Positions 44,173-54,647 of a stretch of DNA of 64,000 nt are shown in pieces (positions within the stretch are counted from its first letter, which is position 1; every line of letters starts with the position of its first letter). Location: NCBI GenBank assembly GCA_947624975.1, contig CANQMP010000006.1, positions 1 through 64,000 on the forward strand, given 5' to 3'. The translations under genes were made by a program, and so were the position numbers. The notes below the pieces were generated by a model. The model ran no database searches and was not told the DNA's origin. It saw only the letters and a program-made list of their open reading frames with translations. The stretch comes from Candidatus Gastranaerophilales bacterium. GTDB lineage: Bacteria > Cyanobacteriota > Vampirovibrionia > Gastranaerophilales > Gastranaerophilaceae.

Positions 44173-47010
44173 ATGTTAGATACAATTACCATCAGAGGTG
44201 CGAAAGAACATAACCTGAAAGATGTTTCCATTACGTTGCCCAAAAACGAACTTATTGTTTTTACGGGTGTTTCAGGCTCGGGAAAATCATCTTTGGCGTT
44301 TGATACGATTTTTGCGGAAGGTCAAAGACGTTATATTGAAAGCCTTTCCACTTATGCAAGACAATTTCTCGGTCAAATGGATAAGCCGAATGTCGAATAT
44401 ATTGACGGACTTTCGCCTGCTATTTCTATTGACCAAAAATCCACAAGTAATAATCCGCGTTCTACCGTCGGAACCGTTACCGAAATTTATGACTATTTAA
44501 GACTTTTGTATGCCCGTGTCGGAACGCCTTACTGCCCGAACTGCGGGGATGAAATTAAACCGCAGTCGGTTGATGAGATAGTTAACAGTATTTTAAAACT
44601 CGGAGAAGGTACTAAAATTCAAATCTTAGCCCCTATTGCAAAAGGTAAAAAGGGTGAATTTCTCTCAACTTTTAATGAATTGAGGCAGGAAGGTTTTGTC
44701 AGAGTAAAGGTTGACGGCGAAATTTTTAATCTTGATGAGGATGAAATTGAACTTGCAAAAACTAAGAAGCACGATATTTACGTGGTTGTTGACAGAATTG
44801 TCGTAAAAGATTCTGCACAGTCAAGGATTGCTGATAGTGTTCAAATCGCTCTGAAAAAGGCTGAAGGGGTTGCTGTTGTTGATGTTGTCGGCGATAAAGA
44901 GATTATATACAGCGAAAAACTGGCATGCCCGAAATGCGGTTTGAGTTTTGAGGAACTCGCACCGAGAATTTTCTCTTTTAACGCTCCGTATGGTGCTTGT
45001 GAAAGGTGCTCGGGACTCGGTGCGGATTACGTTCTTGATCCTAACCTTATTGTTCCTGACAGGACAAAATCTCTGAATGAAGGGGCAATTTATCCATGGT
45101 CAAAGACTTCAACGAATTATTATGCCGATGTTTTGCAGTCGGTCAGCGAACATTTCGGAATTGATTTGGATAAGCCCTTTGAAAAACTAACGGATGAAGA
45201 ACAAAAAATAATTTTATACGGGCATGATGATATAATAAAATTCCATGTTATGAAATTCGGAACGCATCGTTATGAAACGAAATACCGAAAATTTGACGGG
45301 GTTATTCCGTATCTTGAAAAGCGTTACAACGATTTCAACAGTGATTACTGGCGGGAAGAAATCGAAAAATATATGACAACGACTCCCTGTCCTGCCTGCG
45401 GCGGTGCAAGGCTTAAACCTTTTCCGCTCGCCGTAAGAATTAAAGGCAAAAATATTTACGAATTTACCAAAATGTCGGTTGAGGAGGAGTTGGAATTCGT
45501 TTCGGATTTGTATTTGGAACTCGGCGGGTTTAAGATGCAGATAGCAAAACAAATTCTCGATGAAATCAGAGCCAGATTAAGATTTTTAAAAGATGTCGGT
45601 TTGGGATATCTTGATTTAGCCCGTAATGCAGGAACTTTATCAGGCGGTGAAGCACAGAGAATAAGACTTGCAACCCAAATAGGAAGCGGTTTGTCAGGTG
45701 TTTTGTATGTTTTGGATGAACCTTCTATCGGTTTGCACCAGAGAGATAATGACAGACTTATCAAAACGCTTATTAAACTCAGAAATCTCGGAAACACTCT
45801 TATAGTTGTTGAACACGATGAAGATACTATAAGAAATGCGGATTATATTGTTGATATCGGTCCAAAGGCGGGTATTAACGGCGGTAAAGTTATTGCCTGC
45901 GGGGCGGTTGATGATATAATTGCCGCAAAAACTTCGATTACGGGTAAATATTTGAGCGGTGAAAAATATATTCCTTTGCCCGAAAAAGTTCGTGAAGGCA
46001 ACGGAAAATTTTTACATGTCAAAAATGCTCATATTAATAATCTTAAAAATATTGATGTTGATATCCCTTTGGGTAAAATCGTTTGTCTGACGGGGGTTTC
46101 AGGTTCGGGAAAATCGTCTTTGATGCAGGATTTGATTTACGAATATGCAATTCACAAACTTCGTAAAAACCGCCCCAAACCGCAAGGTGTCGATGAAATT
46201 ACGGGTTTTGAAAATATTGATAAAATTATTGACATTGACCAATCGCCTATCGGCAGAACGCCTCGTTCAAATCCTGCGACTTATACCGATTTATTCACTC
46301 ATATAAGAGATTTGTACGCTAAAACAAACGAAGCGAAATTGAGAGGCTATAAGGCGGGAAGGTTTAGTTTTAACGTTAAAGGCGGACGGTGCGAGGCTTG
46401 CAAGGGTGACGGCGTGATTAAAATTGAGATGAACTTTCTCTCTGATGTTTACGTTAAATGTGACGTCTGCAAGGGCAAACGCTATAACCGTGAAACTTTG
46501 GAGGTCAAGTACAAAGGCAAAACGATAGCTGATGTACTTGATATGAGCGTCAAAGAGGCTCTTGGATTTTTCGACGGTGTTCCGAATATCAGGCAAAGAC
46601 TTCAAACTTTAAACGATGTCGGTCTTGATTATATGAAACTCGGACAGTCGGCGACGACTTTATCGGGCGGAGAGGCTCAAAGAATTAAGCTTGCTGCCGA
46701 GTTAAACAAACGTTCAACGGGAAAAACGCTTTATCTTCTTGATGAACCGTCTGTCGGGCTGCACTGGTATGATTTGGATAAACTTATTAAAATTCTTCAG
46801 GCACTTGCGGATCAGGGTAATACAATTCTTGTAATTGAACATAATCTTGATTTCATCAAAGTTGCCGACCATATAATTGACCTTGGGCCTGAAGGCGGCG
46901 TTGACGGCGGTCAGATAGTTGCACAGGGAACGCCTTTGGAGGTTTCAAAATGCAAAAAGTCCTATACCGGTCAATATTTAAAGCCCATATTGACAAATCA
47001 TAAAATATAA
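44173..47010 (+). CDS. uvrA: Excinuclease ABC subunit A
   Basis: 945 aa, full length. Two ABC ATPase modules: Walker [15 protein letters not shown] and [14 protein letters not shown], signatures [12 protein letters not shown] and [12 protein letters not shown], Walker [11 protein letters not shown] and [10 protein letters not shown]. Zinc modules [33 protein letters not shown] and [14 protein letters not shown] are present. Recognises DNA damage in nucleotide excision repair. Single gene here. Confidence 0.97.
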   Translation: MLDTITIRGAKEHNLKDVSITLPKNELIVFTGVSGSGKSSLAFDTIFAEGQRRYIESLSTYARQFLGQMDKPNVEYIDGLSPAISIDQKSTSNNPRSTVGTVTEIYDYLRLLYARVGTPYCPNCGDEIKPQSVDEIVNSILKLGEGTKIQILAPIAKGKKGEFLSTFNELRQEGFVRVKVDGEIFNLDEDEIELAKTKKHDIYVVVDRIVVKDSAQSRIADSVQIALKKAEGVAVVDVVGDKEIIYSEKLACPKCGLSFEELAPRIFSFNAPYGACERCSGLGADYVLDPNLIVPDRTKSLNEGAIYPWSKTSTNYYADVLQSVSEHFGIDLDKPFEKLTDEEQKIILYGHDDIIKFHVMKFGTHRYETKYRKFDGVIPYLEKRYNDFNSDYWREEIEKYMTTTPCPACGGARLKPFPLAVRIKGKNIYEFTKMSVEEELEFVSDLYLELGGFKMQIAKQILDEIRARLRFLKDVGLGYLDLARNAGTLSGGEAQRIRLATQIGSGLSGVLYVLDEPSIGLHQRDNDRLIKTLIKLRNLGNTLIVVEHDEDTIRNADYIVDIGPKAGINGGKVIACGAVDDIIAAKTSITGKYLSGEKYIPLPEKVREGNGKFLHVKNAHINNLKNIDVDIPLGKIVCLTGVSGSGKSSLMQDLIYEYAIHKLRKNRPKPQGVDEITGFENIDKIIDIDQSPIGRTPRSNPATYTDLFTHIRDLYAKTNEAKLRGYKAGRFSFNVKGGRCEACKGDGVIKIEMNFLSDVYVKCDVCKGKRYNRETLEVKYKGKTIADVLDMSVKEALGFFDGVPNIRQRLQTLNDVGLDYMKLGQSATTLSGGEAQRIKLAAELNKRSTGKTLYLLDEPSVGLHWYDLDKLIKILQALADQGNTILVIEHNLDFIKVADHIIDLGPEGGVDGGQIVAQGTPLEVSKCKKSYTGQYLKPILTNHKI

Positions 47011-47037
47011 TTTATCTTAATAAAAAAGGTGGTGTGT

Positions 47038-47658
47038 ATGAAAAAGTTATTATTTTTAATGTTGATATCGGGTTTAATGTTTCAGCCTGCGTTTGCACAA
47101 ACAATTCATGTAAAGGCTGTTGAAAATTTTAATACGGAGTTTCCGACCGAAACTTTGTCGGTAATTATTGTTGACCCTTTGGTAGCCGATGATGATACCA
47201 TAATATTTAAAAACGGTGATGTTGTAGAGGGAACTGTTGAGGTTACGGAGCCGAAAAGGTTAAAACGTAATGCGACTTTTTCGTTTTCGCCAAAGAGCGT
47301 AAAGGATGAAACTGGTGTTGTTACAAAGCTTGACAAAGAATATCCTGCAAAATTCACAACGAAATTAAACAAGGCAGATGTTGCAAAATCTGCGGCGTTA
47401 GCTGTCGGAAATCATTTTGTTGACGGGTTGTCGGCAGGTGTTGCGGTTGTTGAGGGTGCAATAAAAAATCAGGAAGGAAACCGTTTTAAATCTTCGGCAA
47501 AATCTTTGTATGAAAGCACTCCGTTGTCTTACGTAGAGCATGGTAAACAGATTTATCTTAAAAAAGACGACATATTTTTACTTAATTTCAAAGTTCCGAA
47601 AGCCGAAGAATTACCGAATTACGAGTATACTCAGCTTGATGATAATGTTTCCGAATGA
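47038..47658 (+). CDS. Exported hypothetical protein
   Basis: 206 aa. Clear signal peptide (MKKLLFLMLISGLMFQPAFAQ, cleavage after AFA). The mature part is beta-rich with no recognised domain: IIFKNGDVVEGTVEVTEPKRLKRNATFSFSP resembles a small barrel, and the C-terminus is acidic. ATG 47038 chosen for its position after AGGTGG and because it starts the signal peptide. Between uvrA and hppA. Confidence 0.65.
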   Translation: MKKLLFLMLISGLMFQPAFAQTIHVKAVENFNTEFPTETLSVIIVDPLVADDDTIIFKNGDVVEGTVEVTEPKRLKRNATFSFSPKSVKDETGVVTKLDKEYPAKFTTKLNKADVAKSAALAVGNHFVDGLSAGVAVVEGAIKNQEGNRFKSSAKSLYESTPLSYVEHGKQIYLKKDDIFLLNFKVPKAEELPNYEYTQLDDNVSE

Positions 47659-47731
47659 TATTTTTTGTTAAATTCTTGTTAAAAATTTGAATTTAGATTA
47701 TAATATTATCCGTAAGAAGAAGGGAGAAATT

Positions 47732-50149
47732 ATGTTAAAAAAATTTACTTCTCTGAAGGCATTGATAGCAGTAATGTTTTCTGTGCTTGTTGGGATTTTG
47801 CCTGCTTTTTCGAGCGAGGCTGATTTAGTTGTTCCGAATATTAAAGAGATTAGCTTATCGGGTTACAATTTACTTTTAATCGGTATGGCAATATCTTTTA
47901 TCGGATTAATATTCGGATTTGTTGAGTTTTTGCGGATTAAGAAGCTTGATGTTCATGCCAAAATGGCTGAAGTCGGCAGTACGATTTTTGAAACCTGCAA
48001 AACATATCTTATTCAACAGGGCAAGTTTTTACTTGTTTTGGAAGTTTTAATAGGTCTTTGTATAGCCTTTTATTTCGGTTATTTACAGGGAATGCCTTTA
48101 AGAAACGTGTTTATTATTTTGGGCTGGTCTGTTATCGGTATTTTAGGCTCTTATGCGGTTGCATGGTTCGGTATAAGAATGAATACGCTGGCTAATGCAA
48201 GAACTGCATTTGTTTCGTTGAAAGGTAATCCGTTAAACATATTGAATATTCCGCTCAAGGCAGGCATGTCTATTGGTGTTTGTCTTGTTTCGGTAGAACT
48301 TATATTAATGCTTACGATATTATTGTTTGTTCCGGGTGAGATAGCTGGTGCTTGCTTTATCGGTTTTGCCATCGGTGAAAGCTTAGGTGCATCGGCACTT
48401 CGTGTAGCTGGCGGTATATTTACAAAAATTGCGGATATCGGTTCTGATTTGATGAAAATTCAGTTCGGAATAAAAGAAGATGACCCGAGAAACCCCGGTG
48501 TTATTGCCGATTGTACGGGTGATAACGCAGGTGATTCGGTCGGGCCGACGGCTGACGGATTTGAAACATACGGTGTAACTGGTGTTGCGCTTGTTTCGTT
48601 TATTTTGCTTGCCGTTGCAGGTGAAGCTAATCAGGTCCAGCTTTTGACCTGGATTTTTGTAATGAGATTTTTGATGATAGTAACTTCCGTTGTATCCTAT
48701 TGGATTAACGGTGTTGTCGACAGAATTTACGCGGCAAATACGGATAAATTCGATTTTGAAAAACCGCTTACAAACCTTGTTTGGTTAACTTCGATTTTAT
48801 CAATAGTTATGACTTTCTCGGTCAGCAAATGGCTTCTTGCCGATATGGGCGGAAATTTATGGCTCGTACTTTCCTGCATAATTTCTTGCGGAACATTGGG
48901 TGCGGCGTTAATTCCCGAATTTACGAAAATATTTACATCGCCCAAGGCTAAACACACTGAAGAAGTTGTTACGGCATCGAGAGAAGGCGGTTCATCGCTC
49001 ACAATTCTGTCAGGTATTGTTGCGGGTAACTTCAGTGCCTTCTGGATCGGTATGGTAATTGTTCTTTTAATGGGACTTGCATACTTTGCATCGACAATGA
49101 TACCGTCGGAACTTATGATTTACAGTTCTGTTTTTGCGTTCGGACTTGTGGCATTCGGATTTTTGGGAATGGGCCCCGTTACTATTGCGGTTGATTCTTA
49201 CGGCCCTGTAACCGATAACGCTCAGTCGGTTTACGAATTGTCTTTGATAGAGGATTTACCGAGCGAAGAAATTGAAAGAGATTTCGGATTTAAACCCGAT
49301 TTTGATAACGCTAAAAAATACTTAGAAGAAAACGACGGTGCGGGAAATACGTTCAAAGCGACATCAAAACCCGTTCTAATCGGAACGGCGGTTGTCGGTG
49401 CAACGACTATGATTTTCTCGCTTATACTTGTAATCAAGTCAACGCTCGGCATCGAACCTGAAATGATTTTGAATATGTTAAATCCTTACACTCTGCTCGG
49501 TTTGTTGTCAGGCGGTGCTGTTATTTACTGGTTCTCTGGCGCTTCGATGCAGGCTGTTACGACGGGTGCTTACTCGGCAACCGAATATATCAAGGATAAC
49601 ATAAAACTTGACGATGCGAATTCCAAGAGTGCAAATGTAGCGAATTCAAAAGAGGTCGTAAAAATTTGTACACAATACGCACAAAAAGGTATGATAAATA
49701 TATTTATCGCGCTGTTTGCGTTTGCTCTTGCGTTTGCGTGCTTATCCGCACCGAACTGTTCGACATCCGCACCTGTTGCGTTTTTTGTAAGCTACCTTAT
49801 TGCGATAGCTGTATTCGGTTTATTTCAAGCTGTATTTATGGCGAATGCGGGCGGATGCTGGGATAATGCAAAGAAAATCGTTGAAGTTGATTTGGCGGAA
49901 AAAGGAACTCCCCTTCATGAGGCGACCGTTGTCGGCGACACTGTCGGTGATCCTTTTAAAGACACATCATCCGTTGCAATGAACCCGATAATCAAATTTA
50001 CAACACTGTTCGGTTTACTTGCGATGGAGATAGCAATATCTGAAAACTTCAGATATATTGCACCGTCTGTCGGATGGATATTTCTTGCAATATCTTTAAT
50101 ATTTGTTATTCGTTCATTCTATTCTATGAGAATTCCAACCAAAAAATAA
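47732..50149 (+). CDS. hppA: Membrane-bound ion-pumping pyrophosphatase
   Basis: 805 aa with about 16 helices. Catalytic loops: ADCTGDNAGDSVGPTADGFETYG (DNxGD), VDSYGPVTDNAQS, and C-terminal GGCWDNAKKIVE and VVGDTVGDPFKDTSS. It couples pyrophosphate hydrolysis to H+ or Na+ export, saving energy in anaerobes. GAGNTFKA has Lys where K+-dependent enzymes carry Ala (GNTTAA), which points to the K+-independent type. An N-terminal signal-like helix precedes the core. Start from GGGAG ribosome site. Confidence 0.94.
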   Translation: MLKKFTSLKALIAVMFSVLVGILPAFSSEADLVVPNIKEISLSGYNLLLIGMAISFIGLIFGFVEFLRIKKLDVHAKMAEVGSTIFETCKTYLIQQGKFLLVLEVLIGLCIAFYFGYLQGMPLRNVFIILGWSVIGILGSYAVAWFGIRMNTLANARTAFVSLKGNPLNILNIPLKAGMSIGVCLVSVELILMLTILLFVPGEIAGACFIGFAIGESLGASALRVAGGIFTKIADIGSDLMKIQFGIKEDDPRNPGVIADCTGDNAGDSVGPTADGFETYGVTGVALVSFILLAVAGEANQVQLLTWIFVMRFLMIVTSVVSYWINGVVDRIYAANTDKFDFEKPLTNLVWLTSILSIVMTFSVSKWLLADMGGNLWLVLSCIISCGTLGAALIPEFTKIFTSPKAKHTEEVVTASREGGSSLTILSGIVAGNFSAFWIGMVIVLLMGLAYFASTMIPSELMIYSSVFAFGLVAFGFLGMGPVTIAVDSYGPVTDNAQSVYELSLIEDLPSEEIERDFGFKPDFDNAKKYLEENDGAGNTFKATSKPVLIGTAVVGATTMIFSLILVIKSTLGIEPEMILNMLNPYTLLGLLSGGAVIYWFSGASMQAVTTGAYSATEYIKDNIKLDDANSKSANVANSKEVVKICTQYAQKGMINIFIALFAFALAFACLSAPNCSTSAPVAFFVSYLIAIAVFGLFQAVFMANAGGCWDNAKKIVEVDLAEKGTPLHEATVVGDTVGDPFKDTSSVAMNPIIKFTTLFGLLAMEIAISENFRYIAPSVGWIFLAISLIFVIRSFYSMRIPTKK

Positions 50150-50156
50150 TGACTAT

Positions 50157-50183
50157 GCACCCCTTATGGGGTGCTTTTTTTTT
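50157..50183 (+). terminator. Intrinsic terminator of hppA
   Basis: GCACCCC-TTAT-GGGGTGC followed by nine T. Confidence 0.9.
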
Positions 50184-50186
50184 GAA

Positions 50187-50396
50187 TTAGTCAAGCATAT
50201 CGGATAATTTTACTCCGAGTATATCTGCGATTTTTTTTGCTGTTCTAATGTTTATACACCGTTTTGCAAGTTCATATTTTCCTATAGTTGATTTGTCGAG
50301 TCCGGCTTCAAACCCGAGTTCTTCTTGCGATAATCCTTTTTCTGTTCGGATTTTATAAAGTTTTTTACCGAATATTTTACAAATATCTTTACTCAT
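50187..50396 (-). CDS. Small Xre-type HTH regulator
   Basis: 69 aa, essentially only an HTH: FGKKLYKIRTEKGLSQEELGFEAGLDKSTIGKYELAKRCINIRTAKKIADILGVKLSDML. Divergent from a prepilin gene 101 bases away, with a palindrome (50432-50446) between them. Likely controls that pair. Confidence 0.88.
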   Translation of the reverse strand: MSKDICKIFGKKLYKIRTEKGLSQEELGFEAGLDKSTIGKYELAKRCINIRTAKKIADILGVKLSDMLD

Positions 50397-50431
50397 ACAC
50401 TTAATTGTGCTATAATATCAATGACTTGTCG

Positions 50432-50446
50432 TAGACACTCTGTCTA
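50432..50446. promoter_or_regulatory. Operator-like palindrome TAGACACTCTGTCTA
   Basis: Perfect 6-bp arms around CTC, in the divergent gap between the small HTH gene and the prepilin gene. A second small palindrome, GTAGAACTAC, is nearby at ~50465-50474. Confidence 0.5.
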
Positions 50447-50497
50447 TTGGCATGGTCTAAAATGTAGAACTACAAAAGATTTTGGAGGTAAAAAAAT

Positions 50498-51214
50498 ATG
50501 AATACGGAAATTGAAAAATTTAGTAACAAAAGAGTCGAAACTCAACACAAGAGTTTTGCGTTTACGTTGGCGGAAGTCTTAATAACGCTTGCAATTATTG
50601 GTGTGGTTGCGGCAATGACTATGCCTACACTTATTGAAAACTATCAAAAACAGGCTTTGGTAACTCGCACGAGGTGGTTTTATTCACTTATGAGTCAAGC
50701 TCTGCAAAGAGCCGAAATCGATAACGGTTCTATGATTTATTGGTCTTGTTTAGATGATCCGACTGTTAAAGATACGGATGATGAATCCATGCGATTTTTT
50801 AACAGGTACTTAAAAAATTATATTAAATATACTGATATTAAGCCATGCCCTGCAACTATATCAGGTACTGATTATTATAAAAATTTTTGTATTTATCTTG
50901 CGAACGGTTCACTTTTTTGGGTTCGTTCAATGTCGGGAGGTAAAGCTGTTGATATAGGTTTTTTCGCAAATAATAAAAAAATGAGTACTTCTGATAATTA
51001 CATGCTTTTTATGATTCGTAACGGAAAATTTACAACATATTCCGAGAAATGGGACGGAACACGAGAAGGACTTTTTAATTCGTCAAAAGGATATGGATGT
51101 AATGATGACGGAAACTCTATATTAGCGTATTGTTCCAAATTAATTGAATATGACGGCTGGAAAATAAGTAAAGACTATCCTTGGAAAGCTAAAGCTAAAG
51201 GTTCTTTTTTATAA
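50498..51214 (+). CDS. Prepilin-like protein
   Basis: 238 aa. Leader of ~20 residues, then FAFTLAEVLITLAIIGVVAAMTMPTLI (cleavage before Phe/after the small residue, Glu at position 5). The exported domain has several cysteines (CLDD, CPATISG, FCIY, GYGCNDD, AYCSK). Ribosome site GGAGG. Divergent from a small Xre gene. Assembly machinery is elsewhere. Confidence 0.85.
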   Translation: MNTEIEKFSNKRVETQHKSFAFTLAEVLITLAIIGVVAAMTMPTLIENYQKQALVTRTRWFYSLMSQALQRAEIDNGSMIYWSCLDDPTVKDTDDESMRFFNRYLKNYIKYTDIKPCPATISGTDYYKNFCIYLANGSLFWVRSMSGGKAVDIGFFANNKKMSTSDNYMLFMIRNGKFTTYSEKWDGTREGLFNSSKGYGCNDDGNSILAYCSKLIEYDGWKISKDYPWKAKAKGSFL

Positions 51215-51267
51215 TTTGTATTTTTAAATATGATTATGTTATAATTTTTTCAAAAAGGAAGTATAAC

Positions 51268-52272
51268 ATGAGTTTAACAGTATATTTAGGGATAGATGTA
51301 GGCTCGGTTACTACAAAGCTTGCATTAGTTGATGAAAAAGGTAAATATGTAGACAGTTACATGCTCAGAACTGCAGGAAAACCCGTTATGGCGGTTCAAA
51401 CAGGTTTGAATGAACTTTATGCAAAAAGAATCACGGACTATGAAGTTGCAGGTGTCGGCACGACGGGTTCGGGCAGAAATCTTGCGGGAGCTTTGGTTTG
51501 TGCCGATGTTATAAAAAACGAGATTACCGCTCACGCCGTTGCGGCAAGTGTTAATGTACCCGGAGTTCAAACTATTCTTGAAATCGGCGGACAGGACAGT
51601 AAAATTATTATCATGCGCGACGGTATCGTTACGGATTTTGCCATGAACACTGTTTGTGCGGCAGGTACGGGAAGTTTTCTCGACCATCAGGCACAAAGAT
51701 TAAATGTTCCTATTGAAAAATTCGGCGAAACAGCTCTTAAATCTGATAATCCCGCAAGAATTGCGGGACGTTGCGGAGTTTTTGCGGAAAGCGACTTAAT
51801 TCACAAACAACAGCTGGGATATCCTGTTGAAGATTTGCTATACGGGCTTTGCCAGGCTCTTGTAAGAAATTATCTCGCAAATTTGGCGTTAGGTAAAGAA
51901 CTTTTACCCGTATTCTCTTTTCAGGGCGGTGTTGCAACAAATTCAGGCATGGTAAAGGCTTTTGAAGAAGAGTTAGGTCAAAAAGTTGTCGTTCCGCCTC
52001 ATCATCAGACAATGGGCGCTATCGGGGCGGCGCTTCTTGCCATGGAAAATCATCAATACACTGAAACGCCGACAAAATTTAAAGGCTGGCAGGTCGGTGA
52101 TATGAAATTTCGCTCCATTACCTGCGACTGCACGGGCTGTTCAAATAATTGCGAAGTCATTACTATTGTTGAAGGCGAACAGGAAATTCAGCATGTCGAA
52201 AAGATTAAAGACATCAAAGGTAATATAATCGCACGCTGGGGCGGTACTTGCGGAAGATGGGACATTTCTTAG
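51268..52272 (+). CDS. Acyl-CoA dehydratase activase (BadF/BcrAD/HgdC ATPase family)
   Basis: 334 aa. ASKHA ATPase: GIDVGSVTTKLALVD (phosphate 1), TGSGRNLAG, EIGGQDSKII (phosphate 2), NTVCAAGTGSFLDHQA with the cluster cysteine and a second one in GRCGVFAESD. These dimeric [4Fe-4S] enzymes use ATP to push electrons into 2-hydroxyacyl-CoA or benzoyl-CoA dehydratases. An extra Cys-rich C-terminus (CDCTGCSNNCEV) is present. No dehydratase subunit is adjacent, so its partner is unknown. Confidence 0.88.
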   Translation: MSLTVYLGIDVGSVTTKLALVDEKGKYVDSYMLRTAGKPVMAVQTGLNELYAKRITDYEVAGVGTTGSGRNLAGALVCADVIKNEITAHAVAASVNVPGVQTILEIGGQDSKIIIMRDGIVTDFAMNTVCAAGTGSFLDHQAQRLNVPIEKFGETALKSDNPARIAGRCGVFAESDLIHKQQLGYPVEDLLYGLCQALVRNYLANLALGKELLPVFSFQGGVATNSGMVKAFEEELGQKVVVPPHHQTMGAIGAALLAMENHQYTETPTKFKGWQVGDMKFRSITCDCTGCSNNCEVITIVEGEQEIQHVEKIKDIKGNIIARWGGTCGRWDIS

Positions 52273-52295
52273 AAGTTTTGTGATATTATTTTGTT

Positions 52296-52973
52296 ATGAA
52301 CGGTTTAGATTCTGATATTAAAAATATGAAACAAAAATACCGCGAAATTTTTTTGAAATCTGTTGATGCGATAAAACAGCGTGTCGATGAGATTAAGCCG
52401 AAAGATTTCAACGGTGACATTTTTGATGAATATGAAATGAAAAGTGTCGGATATAATTGGCAGAGTGCCGTTTTAGATATGTTTGAAAACGATATCAGCC
52501 ATGAAATTTATCGAAAATGGAAAGAAATTTTGGATTACCGAAAAAATTTCAAGTGCAAAGGCTGTGCAACCTGCTGTAATTTAGCGTGTTCCGAGTTTTC
52601 CCCCGAACAACTGAAAGAAAAAGCCCAAAATGGCGACAAATTCGCAAAACAGTTTACGCAAATTTTCGTTCCGTATGAAAACGCAAAACAAGCCGAAAAA
52701 ATTTATCCCGAGTACTTGAAACTGCTCTCTGACACGCTCGATGAAGATGTTTATTTTTATCACTGTCCGAAATTGAACGACTGCAAAAGATGCTCGGATT
52801 ACGAAAACCGTCCCGAAATTTGCAGAGTTTTTCCCGATAATCCGTTAAGCATTTTACCGAAATCGTGCGGGTTTTACGACTGGCGTGCAGAGGTTGAACC
52901 CGTCGCTTTAATGCTTCATTCTATGGTCGAAATTATTGATTATTACAAACAAAATATAAAGAGGGAAAAATGA
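52296..52973 (+). CDS. YkgJ-family cysteine-cluster protein
   Basis: 225 aa. CKGCATCCNLAC near the middle and CPKLNDCKRCSDYENRPEICRVFP further on form the cysteine cluster of this family, probably a zinc or Fe-S site. N-terminal helical region of ~80 residues. Overlaps rlmN by four bases, so the two are cotranscribed. Function not known. Confidence 0.82.
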   Translation: MNGLDSDIKNMKQKYREIFLKSVDAIKQRVDEIKPKDFNGDIFDEYEMKSVGYNWQSAVLDMFENDISHEIYRKWKEILDYRKNFKCKGCATCCNLACSEFSPEQLKEKAQNGDKFAKQFTQIFVPYENAKQAEKIYPEYLKLLSDTLDEDVYFYHCPKLNDCKRCSDYENRPEICRVFPDNPLSILPKSCGFYDWRAEVEPVALMLHSMVEIIDYYKQNIKREK

Positions 52974-53992
52974 AAATTCTCTCGGGACTCTCATTAAAAG
53001 AAATAGAAGAAATAACAGACACGCTCGGTGCATCAAAGTTCAGAGCCAGACAAATTCATAATTGGATTTATCTTAAATCGGTTTCGGAAATTGATGAGAT
53101 GACCGATTTGTCGATAAAGTTCAGGGAAGAACTGAGACAGGTCGCAAAAATTACCGATGTGAAAATAAAGGTCAAGCAGGAAAGTTCTGACGGTACGTTG
53201 AAGTATTTGCTTAAATACCCTGACGGCGAGTGCGTTGAAACGGTTTTGATGAGGTTTGATAATCGTGCGAATTTGACAGCCTGCGTAAGCTCACAGGTTG
53301 GCTGTGCGGTGAATTGCTCGTTTTGTGCAACGGGGAAACGCGGTTTTATCAGAAATTTGACTTACAAAGAAATTGTCGAACAGGTTTTGACAATACAACG
53401 TGACACGGGATTAAAAGTTACGAATGTCGTTTTTATGGGACAGGGCGAACCGCTTTTAAACCTCGATAACGTCTTGAAAGCCATGGAAATTTTTAACGAA
53501 AATTTTCAAATCGGTGCAAGGCGTATAACTGTTTCCACATCAGGTATTGTTCCTCAAATTGAAAAACTTGCTCAAAATGATATGCAGTCGACACTTGCGA
53601 TTTCTTTGCATGCACCAAACCACGAAATCCGCGCAAAATTAATGCAGATAGAAAATAAATACCCGATGGATGAGCTTAAAAAAGCTTTGAAAAATTACGT
53701 CGAAAAAACAGGCAGAAGAATTACCGTGGAATATCTGCTGATAAAGGATTTGAACGACACCTTAGAGAGTGCAAAACAGCTTGTAAACTATCTTCACGAT
53801 ATAAAATGCAACATAAATTTAATCCCGTATAATCCGACGGAAAAAAACGATTACCAAAAACCTTCTGGCAATTCAATTATGCGATTCAAATCCTTGCTCG
53901 AACAGTCAGGCAAGAAAGTTACGGTACGTTTGGAACGCGGGTCGGATATTGATGCCGCCTGCGGTCAATTAAGCGGAAAAACGGGAAAATAA
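52970..53992 (+). CDS. rlmN: Dual-specificity 23S rRNA/tRNA adenine-C2 methyltransferase
   Basis: 340 aa radical-SAM enzyme. CAVNCSFCATGKRGF carries the CxxxCxxC cluster; FMGQGEPLLNLDNV, STSGIVPQI and the C-terminal RGSDIDAACGQL with the resolving cysteine are all present. Methylates C2 of A2503 in 23S rRNA and A37 in some tRNAs. Ends two bases before the convergent deoC. Confidence 0.96.
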   Translation: MKILSGLSLKEIEEITDTLGASKFRARQIHNWIYLKSVSEIDEMTDLSIKFREELRQVAKITDVKIKVKQESSDGTLKYLLKYPDGECVETVLMRFDNRANLTACVSSQVGCAVNCSFCATGKRGFIRNLTYKEIVEQVLTIQRDTGLKVTNVVFMGQGEPLLNLDNVLKAMEIFNENFQIGARRITVSTSGIVPQIEKLAQNDMQSTLAISLHAPNHEIRAKLMQIENKYPMDELKKALKNYVEKTGRRITVEYLLIKDLNDTLESAKQLVNYLHDIKCNINLIPYNPTEKNDYQKPSGNSIMRFKSLLEQSGKKVTVRLERGSDIDAACGQLSGKTGK

Positions 53993-53993
53993 A

Positions 53994-54647
53994 TTATCCT
54001 TTAGTAATTGCCACGCCCGAACTTGTTCCGAGCCTTTCCGCGCCCGCTTTAAGCATTTGTATTGCCGTTTCTTTGTCGCGAATACCGCCCGATGCTTTGA
54101 CTTTCAGTCCGTAAGGGGAAACGGTTTTGTACATAAGTTCGACATCTTGGGCTTTCGCTCCGACTCCGCCTTTTACAAATCCTGTCGACGTTTTTACAAA
54201 ATTCGCCCCGCCTTCAATGCAAAGTTCACAAGCCTTTTTAATTTCGTCTTTGTCAAGCAAATCCGTTTCAAGAATTACTTTTAAAGGTTTATCGCCACAA
54301 GCCTGTTTAACCGCTTTTATATCGTTAACCGCAAAATCGTAGTCTTTGTTTTTCAATGCCGTGACATTAATTACCATATCAACTTCATCCGCACCGTCTT
54401 GTACGGCTTTTGAGGCTTCATAAGCTTTTACGTCCGACCTGTTCGCACCGAGCGGAAACCCGACTACCGTAACGATTTTGACATCAGTGTCGGACAAATA
54501 TTCTTTAGCTAAACCGACGTATAAAGGGTTTACGCAAACTCCAAAAAAATTATTTTCCCTCGCCTCATTGAAAAGTTTGATAAAATCTTCTTTTTTGGCA
54601 TCCTGCTTTAACAGTGTGTGTTCAATATGTCTGTTTAAGTTCTCCAT
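53994..54647 (-). CDS. deoC: Deoxyribose-phosphate aldolase
   Basis: 217 aa TIM barrel. CVNPLYVGLAKEYL, VVGFPLGA, DEVDMVINV, VKTSTGF with the Schiff-base Lys, and VKASGGIRDKETA. Splits deoxyribose-5-phosphate into glyceraldehyde-3-phosphate and acetaldehyde. Overlaps the upstream metF-like gene by 13 bases. Confidence 0.95.
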   Translation of the reverse strand: MENLNRHIEHTLLKQDAKKEDFIKLFNEARENNFFGVCVNPLYVGLAKEYLSDTDVKIVTVVGFPLGANRSDVKAYEASKAVQDGADEVDMVINVTALKNKDYDFAVNDIKAVKQACGDKPLKVILETDLLDKDEIKKACELCIEGGANFVKTSTGFVKGGVGAKAQDVELMYKTVSPYGLKVKASGGIRDKETAIQMLKAGAERLGTSSGVAITKG